DNA of 64,000 nt from positions 3,505,371 through 3,569,370 of the forward strand of contig NZ_JACCFY010000001.1 of assembly GCF_013410745.1 (NCBI RefSeq), in the 5' to 3' direction. The notes beneath the pieces were generated by a model. The model saw only the letters and a program-made list of their open reading frames with translations. It searched no databases and was not told the origin of the DNA. Of this stretch, positions 17,584 through 26,219 are shown one piece after another; position 1 is the first letter of the stretch; each line of letters starts with the position of its first letter. Made by a program: the position numbers and the translations under genes. Source of the stretch: Nesterenkonia xinjiangensis. GTDB taxonomy: Bacteria; Actinomycetota; Actinomycetes; Actinomycetales; Micrococcaceae.

Positions 17584-19212
17584 TCACTTGAGATACTTCT
17601 CGAAGCCCTTGGGCAGGTTCAGCTGGGACGGGTCGAAGTCATCCTCCGCACCGGCCCCGAAGCTCGAACCGTCCATGCGCCTGCTCGCGGCCTCGGCCTT
17701 CCGGCGCTCGGCCTCCTGGGCCTCCTGCGCGGCGCGGGCAGGGTTCCCGGAGCGCGCCTTCTTCTTCCCCTTGCCCTTGACGGCCTTCTTCTTCCCCTTG
17801 CCGGCTCCGGGACCCATGCCGGGCATCCCGCCCATGCCCTGCATGCCTCCGCCGCCGGGCATCGCTCCGCCGCCGGGCATCTGCGGCATCCCGCCGCCGG
17901 CCATCTTCTTCATCATCTTCTGGGCCTGCGCGAACCGCTCGAGGAGCTGGTTGACCTCAGAGACATGGACGCCGGAGCCCTTGGCGATGCGCGCCCGACG
18001 CGAACCGTTCATGATCTTCGGGGCCACCCGCTCATGGGGGGTCATCGAGTAGATGATCGCCTCCACGCGACCGATGGAGGACTCATCGAACTGCTCAAGC
18101 TGCTGGCGCATGCCCTGGGCGCCGGGCATCATGCCCAGCATCTTCTTCATCGAGCCCATCTTCTTGAGCTGCTGCATCTGCGCGAGGAAGTCCTCGAGCG
18201 TGAAGTCCTCCTGGTCAGCGAACTTCTGGGCCATCTTGGCGGCCTCGGCCTTGTCCCAGCTGGCCTCGGCCTGCTCGATGAGCGAGAGCACGTCGCCCAT
18301 GTCGAGGATGCGCCGGGCCATGCGGTCCGGGTGGAAGACCTCGAAGTCCTTCAGACCTTCGCCGGTGGAGGCATACATCACCGGCTTCCCCGTCACCGAG
18401 GCCACGGACAGCGCCGCACCGCCGCGGGCGTCGCCGTCGAGCTTGGAGAGCACCACACCGGTGAAGTCGACGCCCTCGTTGAAGGACTGGGCGGTGGTGA
18501 CCGCGTCCTGGCCGATCATCGCGTCGATGACGAAGAGGACCTCATGCGCTCCGACGGCGCTCTTGATGTCGGCGGCCTGCTGCATCAGCTCGGTGTCGAC
18601 GCCGAGCCGGCCGGCGGTGTCGATGATGACGACGTCGTGCAGCTTCTCACGGGCCTCCGCGACGCCGGCGCGGGCGACCTGCACCGGGTCGCCGGTGGGG
18701 GTCTCGGCCTCCGAGGACACGCCCGGGTGCGGCGCGTACACCGGCACGCCGGCGCGGCCTCCGCCCACCTGGAGCTGGTTGACCGCGTTGGGTCGCTGAA
18801 GGTCACAGGCCACCAGCATCGGGGTGTGGCCCTGGTTCTTCAGGCGATAGGCCAGCTTGCCCGCCAGAGTCGTCTTGCCTGCGCCCTGGAGGCCGGCGAG
18901 CATGATGATCGTGGGCGGATGCTTGGCGAACTGCAGCTCACGGGTCTGCCCGCCGAGGATGCCGACGAGCTCCTCATTGACGATCTTGACGACCTGCTGG
19001 CCCGGGTTGAGGGCCTCGGAGACCTCGGAGCCCAGGGAGCGCGCCTTCACACGGGCGATGAACTCGCGGACGACCGGGACGGCGACGTCGGCGTCAAGCA
19101 GGGCACGACGAATCTCACGGGCGGTGCCGTCGATGTCAGCCTCGGTGAGGCGCCCCTTGCCGCGCAGGTTCTTGAAAGTCGCTGTGAGGCGATCGGAGAG
19201 GGAGTTGAACAC
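17584..19212 (-). CDS. ffh: signal recognition particle protein Ffh
   Basis: 542 aa. It is the SRP GTPase that binds signal sequences of nascent membrane proteins and docks with FtsY (33732-34937). The N domain begins FNSLSDRLTATFKNLRGKGR. The G domain has GLQGAGKTT (107-115), DTAGR and TKLDGDARGG. The C-terminal M domain is methionine/glycine-rich with a basic KGKKK tail. The GTG at 19212 gives the canonical N-terminus. An ATG at 19251 would add 13 residues and has a GGAG at proper distance, so the start is not settled. Confidence 0.93.
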   Translation of the reverse strand: MFNSLSDRLTATFKNLRGKGRLTEADIDGTAREIRRALLDADVAVPVVREFIARVKARSLGSEVSEALNPGQQVVKIVNEELVGILGGQTRELQFAKHPPTIIMLAGLQGAGKTTLAGKLAYRLKNQGHTPMLVACDLQRPNAVNQLQVGGGRAGVPVYAPHPGVSSEAETPTGDPVQVARAGVAEAREKLHDVVIIDTAGRLGVDTELMQQAADIKSAVGAHEVLFVIDAMIGQDAVTTAQSFNEGVDFTGVVLSKLDGDARGGAALSVASVTGKPVMYASTGEGLKDFEVFHPDRMARRILDMGDVLSLIEQAEASWDKAEAAKMAQKFADQEDFTLEDFLAQMQQLKKMGSMKKMLGMMPGAQGMRQQLEQFDESSIGRVEAIIYSMTPHERVAPKIMNGSRRARIAKGSGVHVSEVNQLLERFAQAQKMMKKMAGGGMPQMPGGGAMPGGGGMQGMGGMPGMGPGAGKGKKKAVKGKGKKKARSGNPARAAQEAQEAERRKAEAASRRMDGSSFGAGAEDDFDPSQLNLPKGFEKYLK

Positions 19213-19305
19213 GGGGTGCAGGTCCTTGATCGACAGTGCTGGGGCAGGCATGGCAGAGCAGCTCCGGCCTGCGTGGCCGACCGGGCGTGTCAACTGCCGA
19301 ACCTC

Positions 19306-19318
19306 TAGAGTAGCAATG
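19306..19318 (+). promoter_or_regulatory. putative leaderless -10 element for the first large glycosyltransferase
   Basis: TAGAGT (19306-19311) lies 6 bases before the GTG at 19318, and no Shine-Dalgarno sequence is present. This gives a compact divergent promoter region with ffh. Confidence 0.4.
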
Positions 19319-22300
19319 TGCGTTGGACAGAGACTCCCCCGGCAGGGCCGCAGACGGTGCCCGCCTCCATTGTCGCCGCCTCGTCGGCTTCCCCACCCGC
19401 CCCTGCTCCGTCTGCGGACGGGCACTCGGACGACGGTTCACCCGCGGTCGCCTCGGCCGGCACGCGCACGGATGCCGAGGTCGTCGCGGCCGCCCTGGGC
19501 ACCCACCAGGCGATGCTGCGCACAGTGGAGGACGCCCATCACCGGGCCGCCGGCAGCTGGGAGTCCGGCACCTCCGACGACGCCTCCGCCACAGCCCGCA
19601 AGGGCCGTGCGCGCTCCCTCGCGACCGGGACGGGCAGCTCAGCCTATGCGGCCGCCGCCGACTCCTCGGCCCGCCCGACGGACCGGCTGCGCCGAGCCCA
19701 CGCGCAGGCCCACCGGCTGCGGGCCGACGAGCACCGGCAGCGCCACGAGTTCCTCGACCAGATCTCCTCCATCGCCCCCTCGGCGGTGTCAGCACTCGGC
19801 GCGCAGGACCTCGAGGCGCTCACGGTCCCGGCCGAGATCGGCGCCGAGGCTCTGCACACGCCCGCCCGCCAGCTCCAGGACGCGCTCGAGGCGTCTCAGG
19901 GCCTGCCCGACGGCGAACTGGGCATCTCCCGGCCGAAGCTGCCGGTCCGAGTAGGGCTCATCGCCTCGCCACGGGTGCACTCCCGCTTCACCGGCCTCGC
20001 CGACGTCGTCGGGCTCACCGGGGGCACCTGGCGGGAGCTCCTCGACGACCTGGACGTGCTCCTGGTGGCCACCGACACCGGCCCGCTTCCGCTGCAGTGG
20101 GAGGAAGCGCTGGCGGCCGACCCCGAGGCCCGCGCGCTGCTGGAGGCCCTGGACGAGGCCGAGGAGCCCGGGGAGCGGCAGGCGCTCGAGCACGCCCTGG
20201 CACTGCGCCACCTGGCCCAGACCGTGATCCCCGCCTTCCGCGGACGCGGCATCCCGACCGTGCTGCTCTCCACGGCGGGCACCGACATCGCAACCACCGG
20301 GGAGCTCGCGCGCGCCTGCTCCCGGATCGTGACCACCGATGCCGAGGCCGCCGCACTGTACCGCGCCCAGGAGACCGACTCGATCAGCGTGGACGTGGTG
20401 CCCGCAGGGGTCAATCCGCTGATCCACAGCCCCCTCGGGACCCGCCCTGCTCGCACCGACCTGGTGGCGCTGCTCGGCTGCGAGCAGTCTCATCCCGCCC
20501 CCCATCTCTCCCGACCGCCCTATGCCCCGGCCCTGCTGGACGGAGCGCTGATCTCCGGCCGTCCGGCGGTGTTCCTCCAGCCGGACCCTTCCCAGGCCCC
20601 GGACTCCGAGCACTGGGTGATCCCCACCCGGTACGGCCCCTGGACCATCTCCGCAGACGAGGCCGCCGACATCGACCTGACCTACGGCACCGAGAGCCTG
20701 CAGCGCGGCATGGACGTGGCGCTCGCCATCAACGCCGTGGTCGGCTCCCAGGCGGTGTTCGACCCCCAGGTGCTGGAGCTGCAGGCCTGCGGCACCATGG
20801 TCATCGCCACCTACAACCAGGGGCTGAACTCGTACCATCCGCACACCTACATCGCGAACTCCGCCGAGGATGTGGCCAAGACCCTGCAGCTGACGTCGCG
20901 GGAAGAGCTGCGCCGCGTCCAGGGCGACGGCATCCGGAAGGTCTTCACGGACCACCACGCCTCGGATGTGCTGCGCCGCATCTGTGCCCGTGCCGGCCTC
21001 GAGGTCGCTCCGGTCCGTGAACGCGTGCTCGCCGTCACGACCGAGCACACCACGGCCCTGGCACGCGAGATGGCTGAGCAGAGTCACGGCGAGGTCGAGC
21101 TCATCACCTGGGAGGAGCTGGAACGGCGCATCACCGCCGAGGGCGCCGAGACCGTGGCCGCTCAGCTGGACGTGCTGCTTCCGGTCTCTGCGGACCGACA
21201 GCACTCCCCCACCTATGTGGCCGACCATGTGGCGGCGTTCCGCTATCAGTCGGCTGCGGTCACCCAGAAGCTCGACGGTGACGCCGCCGCCACCGACGCG
21301 CAGGCCCACCGGCACCGCACCGGCGTCGTGGACCTGGACCTGACCGCCTGGTGGCGGCCGGAGCCGACGCTGCTCTCCTCGGTGGAGTCGCTGCACCAGG
21401 CCGCCGAGCAGGAGCGGGTGTACTGCCTGGACCACCTGGGGCACCATCGTGCGCGCAGGACCACCGGATCGTCGAGCGGCGACGCTTCGTCGGGCACCAA
21501 GGGTTCACCGGGCACCACCATGGCCCGGCCCTCGTTCTGGGAGGTGGTCCGCGGGGAGGCCCACACCTCAAGGCACACCCCCACGGTGATGCGCCGACGG
21601 GGAGACGCTGCGCGGGCCTCGTCGGCGCCGTCGCCGTCCTCCCAGTCGTCACACACCCCCTCCGCCGGATCCACCGCGGTGGCCCCCGCCCCCGGTTCCC
21701 CGGCGGCACGTCCTCGCCGCCCGCTGCCGGAGCCGCACCAGGGCGACGATCTGCCCCAGGTGCAGGACGAGGCCCGTCGCACCGCCGAGGAGCTCGACCT
21801 CAAGCTCGCGGTGGTGGTGCCGATCTACAACAACGGAGACCATCTGCGGCACAAGGCCTTCGCCTCGCTGCGCCGCTCCAGCGTCTTCGAGCAGATGCAC
21901 ATCCTGCTCGTCGACGACGGCTCCACGGACCCGGCCACGGTGGACACCGTGGAGGAGCTGGCCCACGACTGGCCCCACGTCACCGCCTACCACCATGCCC
22001 GTGGCGGATCAGGCTCCGCCTCCCGGCCTCGCAACACCGGCCTCGCCTTGAGCTTCACTCCGTACGTGACCTATCTGGACCCGGATGACGAGGAGCTCGA
22101 CGACGGCTACTGGGAGCTCATGGAACGTCTCGAGGAGGAGCCGGACGCCGACTTCGCCTTGGGCACGATGGCCGTCTGGACCTCCCGGCGCACAGTGCAC
22201 GACTACCACGCCTGGTTCGCCGGTGCGATCCCCCACCGGGACGGACTCTTCCGGGTGGACCGGGGCACGCTCCCCGCGATCGGCTTCCGGCCCGCGAGCA

Positions 22301-22746
22301 TCGAGGCCCTCGTGGCCCGCACCGACTGGCTCAAGTCGCTGGAGCTGGTTCAGCCCGAGGGCGCAGTCGGTCAGGACACATATTTCTTCCAGCAGCTGCT
22401 CTACCACACGAGGGCCTACGCCCCGGTCTACCGCCCGGTGTACACCTACTACGGCGCGGTGGACACGTCCATCGTGAACGTGGTGTCCCCGAAGTACTTC
22501 CGGAAGTATCTGATCCTCGAGCAGGCGCGTTCCGCCTGGCTCCGCGAGACAGGGCTGCTGGAGGCCTATAAGGAGCAGCGCTTCGAGAGCTTCTTCGTGA
22601 CCTGGTACCTGAGCAAGTACAAGCGTGTCCTGCCGCATGAGCGCCAGGAGGCCGCCGCCGTGCTGCGGGAGATCGCCGACGCCTACGGCGAGTACAGTTG
22701 GACGTCACCGAAGGCCCGCAGCTTCATCCAGGGCCAGCTCGACTGA
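19318..22746 (+). CDS. large two-domain glycosyltransferase (CgeB-like + family 2)
   Basis: 1142 aa. After a disordered Ala/Ser-rich start (about 1-115), residues about 200-580 resemble the CgeB-like/group 1 glycosyltransferase fold, including VLELQACGTMVIATYNQGLNS. A further segment follows (SPTYVADHVAAFRYQSAAVTQK), then a Pro/Ser linker. The C-terminal GT-A domain, from about 830, reads LAVVVPIYNNGDHLRHKAF, VDDGSTD and YLDPDDEELDDGY. It is probably a cytoplasmic polymerase or dual transferase for a wall polysaccharide. The gene at 23269 is its paralogue. The GTG start is supported by an adjacent -10 element and no Shine-Dalgarno site. The sugar substrates cannot be read. Confidence 0.8.
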   Translation: MRWTETPPAGPQTVPASIVAASSASPPAPAPSADGHSDDGSPAVASAGTRTDAEVVAAALGTHQAMLRTVEDAHHRAAGSWESGTSDDASATARKGRARSLATGTGSSAYAAAADSSARPTDRLRRAHAQAHRLRADEHRQRHEFLDQISSIAPSAVSALGAQDLEALTVPAEIGAEALHTPARQLQDALEASQGLPDGELGISRPKLPVRVGLIASPRVHSRFTGLADVVGLTGGTWRELLDDLDVLLVATDTGPLPLQWEEALAADPEARALLEALDEAEEPGERQALEHALALRHLAQTVIPAFRGRGIPTVLLSTAGTDIATTGELARACSRIVTTDAEAAALYRAQETDSISVDVVPAGVNPLIHSPLGTRPARTDLVALLGCEQSHPAPHLSRPPYAPALLDGALISGRPAVFLQPDPSQAPDSEHWVIPTRYGPWTISADEAADIDLTYGTESLQRGMDVALAINAVVGSQAVFDPQVLELQACGTMVIATYNQGLNSYHPHTYIANSAEDVAKTLQLTSREELRRVQGDGIRKVFTDHHASDVLRRICARAGLEVAPVRERVLAVTTEHTTALAREMAEQSHGEVELITWEELERRITAEGAETVAAQLDVLLPVSADRQHSPTYVADHVAAFRYQSAAVTQKLDGDAAATDAQAHRHRTGVVDLDLTAWWRPEPTLLSSVESLHQAAEQERVYCLDHLGHHRARRTTGSSSGDASSGTKGSPGTTMARPSFWEVVRGEAHTSRHTPTVMRRRGDAARASSAPSPSSQSSHTPSAGSTAVAPAPGSPAARPRRPLPEPHQGDDLPQVQDEARRTAEELDLKLAVVVPIYNNGDHLRHKAFASLRRSSVFEQMHILLVDDGSTDPATVDTVEELAHDWPHVTAYHHARGGSGSASRPRNTGLALSFTPYVTYLDPDDEELDDGYWELMERLEEEPDADFALGTMAVWTSRRTVHDYHAWFAGAIPHRDGLFRVDRGTLPAIGFRPASIEALVARTDWLKSLELVQPEGAVGQDTYFFQQLLYHTRAYAPVYRPVYTYYGAVDTSIVNVVSPKYFRKYLILEQARSAWLRETGLLEAYKEQRFESFFVTWYLSKYKRVLPHERQEAAAVLREIADAYGEYSWTSPKARSFIQGQLD

Positions 22747-22766
22747 CCATCCGGATGTGGGCACCG

Positions 22767-22799
22767 CGCTAGCGGCTCTCCCAGGAAGAGCCGCTAGCG
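22767..22799 (+). terminator. perfect hairpin after the first glycosyltransferase
   Basis: A 13-bp perfect stem (22767-22779 with 22787-22799) has a 7-base loop and no T-run. It lies 20 bases after the stop and may limit read-through into the coiled-coil and second glycosyltransferase genes. Confidence 0.55.
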
Positions 22800-22891
22800 T
22801 GAACCAGAGCCCACCGCCCGGCGCGGGTCCTGTCTCCCCTGCGGAGCTCAGGGCCCGGCCCGTTCCATGACGAGGAGTACTGAGGACCCGC

Positions 22892-23272
22892 ATGAGTGCA
22901 GATGCCGCGACCGAGCAGCAGCCCCTGTCGGAGGACGCACGTGACGTGATCGTCGCGCTGCTCGGCCAGCAGGAGGCTCTGCTCGCCGAGCTCCGCTGGG
23001 CCTACGACCAGCTGGAGCGGACCCAGGAGTCCGACATCGTCGAGCTCCGCGCCCGCGTCGCCAAGCTCGAGCACCGCGTGGCCGCAGGCAGGCATGTCAC
23101 CGCACCCGCCTCCGCGCCCTCGGCACCGGACTCCTCCGACTCCCGCGTCGGCCAGGTGCTCAGACGTGTGGAGAACGCCGTCCAGGAGCCGGAGCGCACT
23201 TTCCGTGCGGCGAAGCGCCGCGTGCGCCGCCAGGTCGGGAAGGCTGCCCGGCGAGCAGGGCTCTCCCGGTGA
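22892..23272 (+). CDS. small coiled-coil protein between the glycosyltransferases
   Basis: 126 aa with no recognised family. Residues about 20-65 form a predicted coiled coil (LLGQQEALLAELRWAYDQ, then ELRARVAKLEHRV). A Pro/Ser/Ala linker and a very basic C-terminus (RRVRRQVGKAARRA) follow. There is no signal peptide or membrane helix. Its stop overlaps the GTG of the next glycosyltransferase, so the two are translationally coupled. It may be a partner or membrane/scaffold tether for the transferases, by analogy with the coiled-coil start of the ATP-grasp protein at 26220. This role is inference. Confidence 0.7.
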   Translation: MSADAATEQQPLSEDARDVIVALLGQQEALLAELRWAYDQLERTQESDIVELRARVAKLEHRVAAGRHVTAPASAPSAPDSSDSRVGQVLRRVENAVQEPERTFRAAKRRVRRQVGKAARRAGLSR

Positions 23273-26079
23273 CCCCGGCCCGTCTGGTGGGCCCCGCCGC
23301 ACGTCAGGCCGAGCTCGACCGCGCGCGTGAGCAGGTCGGCCAGCTGATGAGCTCGGCCGATCCCCTGGACGCGCTGCGCGTCCACGGTTCCTTGGACACT
23401 CTCGGCGTCCGGGACTCGTCGCCCTTCTGGGGCGGACGGTCGGGCAGCGAGGAGCTGGTCGCAGAGCTGCTCCCCGCCGTGGGTGCGCTCCCTGTGCTGG
23501 AGTCCGGCGCCTCACGCCCTGCCCTGCCCTGCTCCCTCGCCGTCCTCGGTGATCCGCAGCTGGCAGAGATCCTGCAGGGCTCGGCCGATCTGCAGATCGT
23601 CGACCCGGACGACTGGGAGTCTGCAGTGGCGCCTGCCGACGCGGTGCTGCTCTCCCCACAGACGGTGAAGTCACCGCGAGCCCGCGGCCGAGTCATCGCC
23701 GCCGCCCGGGAGGCCTCCATCCCGCTGATCTACCTGGACCTCACGCTCCCGGTGCCCCAGCCGCCGGAGATCAGGCTCGCCGCGCGCTGCGACGTCGTCC
23801 TGGCCGTCTCGGACACGGCAGCCGAGGAGTACCGCGGCGGAGTCCCCGCCTCCGTGCAGGTCGCCGAGCTGGTGCACCCCATCAGCCCGCTGCGCCGATC
23901 CCCGCTGGGATCTCGTCAGCAGCCGATGCGCCTGGTCTCACACCTGGAAAGCCGGCGCGCCGGAGCTCTCGACAAGGATGCCCGCTGCAGTCTGCAGTGG
24001 ATCCACGACGGGGTCATCGCCTCGGGGTCACAGCTGCTGATCGATGAGAACGTCCATGGCCGTGGGGCCTGGCGTCATAGGACCCCGGTGCGGCACCGAC
24101 CGCACCTTGCTCCCTCGGCGCGGACGCTCGTCTCCGAGTTGGACCGGCTCGCCCCGGTCAGCGTGGTGACCCAGGAGGTGGCCGGCTCACAGACCTTCTT
24201 CTCACCACGGACGCTGGACCTGCTGGCCTCGAGCTCCCTGGTGCTCTCCACCTACAACCAGGGGCTCAACTCGCACTACCCGGAAGTGCACATCGCGAAC
24301 TCGGCCGAGGACGTGGCCGCAGGCCTGGAGGAGCTGCACCTGGAGGAGCTTCGCCGCGCTCAGGGCGACGGCGTGCGCCATGCCTTCCGCCGGCACCACG
24401 CCGTCGACGTGCTGCGCGAGGCACTCAGGATCGCCGGGCTCCGGGTCCCGGACGCCGCGGACCGGGTCCTGGCGGTCACTACCGAGGACGAGCGCGCCGA
24501 CCAGCTCCTGGCGGAGGAGCTGCAGGTCCAGCAGTCCGGCGCAGTGGAGCTCGTGAGCTGGTCCGAACTTCCCGGACGAGAAGGCACGTTCGACGTGCTG
24601 CTGCCGGTCTCTGCCCGCCGACGCTACTCCCCCACCTATGTGGACGACCACCTGGCCGCGCTCTCGTACCAGTCCGCGCCGGTGACCGGGAAGATCGACG
24701 CCGACAGTGCAGAGGCCGCAGACCGCCACGCCCATCGCGACCTGGAGGGTCCCGGGCTGAGCGCCGATCGGGCCTGGCCGGCAGCGGCCCCTGACGGGCC
24801 GCTCACCGACATCTCGCTCAGCGCGTGGCTGCACCCGGATGCCGCGCGGCTGGCCTCGCCCGAGGCGCTGTGCGCCGGTGCCGGCCGAATCCACCTGCAG
24901 GACCACCTGGGGCACCATCTCCGCGAGCCGGGGCTCGCGGAGATCCACGTCCGCTCCCACGAGACCACGGCGGCAGAAGACTCTGCCGGAGGTCCTGCGG
25001 AAGACACCGTCCGGCGGGCCCCGAGCGCTCTCACCCACGGTGAGGACCTCGAGGCGGTCCGCGGGGAGGTCGCACGGACGGCCGCACGTGAGGATCTGGA
25101 CCTCTCGGTGATCGTGCCGGTCTACAACAACGGCGAGCACCTGCGGCACAAGGCCTTCGCCTCGCTGCGGCGGTCCACCGTCTTCGACCAGATGCACATC
25201 CTGCTGATCGACGACGGCTCCACCGACCCGGTGACCCTGGACACCGTCGAGGAGCTGACCACGGCGCACCGCAACGTCAGCTCCTTCCACCATGCCCGTG
25301 GCGGATCAGGCTCGGCCTCCCGCCCCCGGAACACCGGACTCGAACTGGCGCAGACCCCGTACCTCACCTACCTGGACCCGGACAATGAGGCCATCGAGGA
25401 CGGCTATGCCCGCCTCTACGAGGAGATCACAGCCCACCCGGACGTGGACTTCGTGCTGGGGAATATGTCGCAATGGGCGCGCAGACACACCCGGCTGCCT
25501 TACGCGGGGATCCTTGCGGAGACCTTCGCCGCCCAGATCGAGGAGGACGGTTCTCTGGCGGTGCCTGACCGCGCGCTGGAAACACTGAGCTTCCGTCCGT
25601 TGGGCATCCAGACCGTCGTCGCGCGCACCGACTGGCTCAAGGGGCTGGGCATCAGCCAGCCCCCCGGGGCCGTCGGGCAGGACTCCTACTTCTTCCAGCA
25701 GATGCTGCACTATGCGCATCGGATCCGGACCCTCGACGTCGGCGTGCACACGTATTACATGGCCGTGAGCAACTCGACGATCAACACCCTGAATCCGAGC
25801 TACTTCAAGAAGTACCTGCCGCTGGACAGCGCACGGGCCCGGTGGCTGGACGAAGTGGGGCTGTTGGAGGCCTACCGCCGGGACCGGTTGGAGCGTTTCC
25901 TGGTCTCCTGGCACCTGCCGAAGCTGAAGAAGGTCCGACCCGAGGAGTGGTACGAGGCCGCGGAGAACCTGGCGGAGCTGCTCGCCTGCTACGGCGAGCA
26001 TGTCTGGACCGACCCTGCCGCGCTGGAGTTCTGGGATGACCTGGAGGAGGCACGGAGGAGTTCGGCGAAGCGCCGCTGA
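23269..26079 (+). CDS. large two-domain glycosyltransferase, paralogue of the 19318 gene
   Basis: 936 aa, colinear with the upstream paralogue but lacking its long disordered N-terminus. The group 1-like domain contains LSTYNQGLNSHYPEVHIANSAED, here truncated in sense to the same block as the paralogue. The middle block SPTYVDDHLAALSYQSAPVTGK is retained. The C-terminal GT-A domain from about residue 610 reads LSVIVPVYNNGEHLRHKAF, IDDGSTD and YLDPDNEAIEDGY. It carries DPDN where the paralogue has DPDD. The GTG start overlaps the previous stop (GTGA). Short stretches are nearly identical at nucleotide level to the paralogue, such as the LRHKAFASLRRS and HARGGSGSASRPRNTG codons. It is likely a second transferase of the same polymer with different specificity. 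Confidence 0.8.
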   Translation: MTPARLVGPAARQAELDRAREQVGQLMSSADPLDALRVHGSLDTLGVRDSSPFWGGRSGSEELVAELLPAVGALPVLESGASRPALPCSLAVLGDPQLAEILQGSADLQIVDPDDWESAVAPADAVLLSPQTVKSPRARGRVIAAAREASIPLIYLDLTLPVPQPPEIRLAARCDVVLAVSDTAAEEYRGGVPASVQVAELVHPISPLRRSPLGSRQQPMRLVSHLESRRAGALDKDARCSLQWIHDGVIASGSQLLIDENVHGRGAWRHRTPVRHRPHLAPSARTLVSELDRLAPVSVVTQEVAGSQTFFSPRTLDLLASSSLVLSTYNQGLNSHYPEVHIANSAEDVAAGLEELHLEELRRAQGDGVRHAFRRHHAVDVLREALRIAGLRVPDAADRVLAVTTEDERADQLLAEELQVQQSGAVELVSWSELPGREGTFDVLLPVSARRRYSPTYVDDHLAALSYQSAPVTGKIDADSAEAADRHAHRDLEGPGLSADRAWPAAAPDGPLTDISLSAWLHPDAARLASPEALCAGAGRIHLQDHLGHHLREPGLAEIHVRSHETTAAEDSAGGPAEDTVRRAPSALTHGEDLEAVRGEVARTAAREDLDLSVIVPVYNNGEHLRHKAFASLRRSTVFDQMHILLIDDGSTDPVTLDTVEELTTAHRNVSSFHHARGGSGSASRPRNTGLELAQTPYLTYLDPDNEAIEDGYARLYEEITAHPDVDFVLGNMSQWARRHTRLPYAGILAETFAAQIEEDGSLAVPDRALETLSFRPLGIQTVVARTDWLKGLGISQPPGAVGQDSYFFQQMLHYAHRIRTLDVGVHTYYMAVSNSTINTLNPSYFKKYLPLDSARARWLDEVGLLEAYRRDRLERFLVSWHLPKLKKVRPEEWYEAAENLAELLACYGEHVWTDPAALEFWDDLEEARRSSAKRR

Positions 26080-26219
26080 GCCTCGCCAGCCGCCGCTCAG
26101 CCCAGAACTCCGCCTGCGGCGACTTCCCGAAACCGCGGCCGCACAGTACGTTGGATCCAGCGACGTCCGCCACCGCGGGCCGGGACCGTCGACGCTTGTC
26201 AGCCACGGGAAGGAATGCC

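Noticed and set aside
18053..18799. Open frames opposite ffh.
   Set aside because: Shadow frames of the conserved SRP GTPase with no recognisable product.
22892..23272. The small coiled-coil gene as a remnant of a third glycosyltransferase.
   Set aside because: It has its own start, coupled stop and a coherent coiled-coil plus basic tail, with no similarity to the transferase domains.
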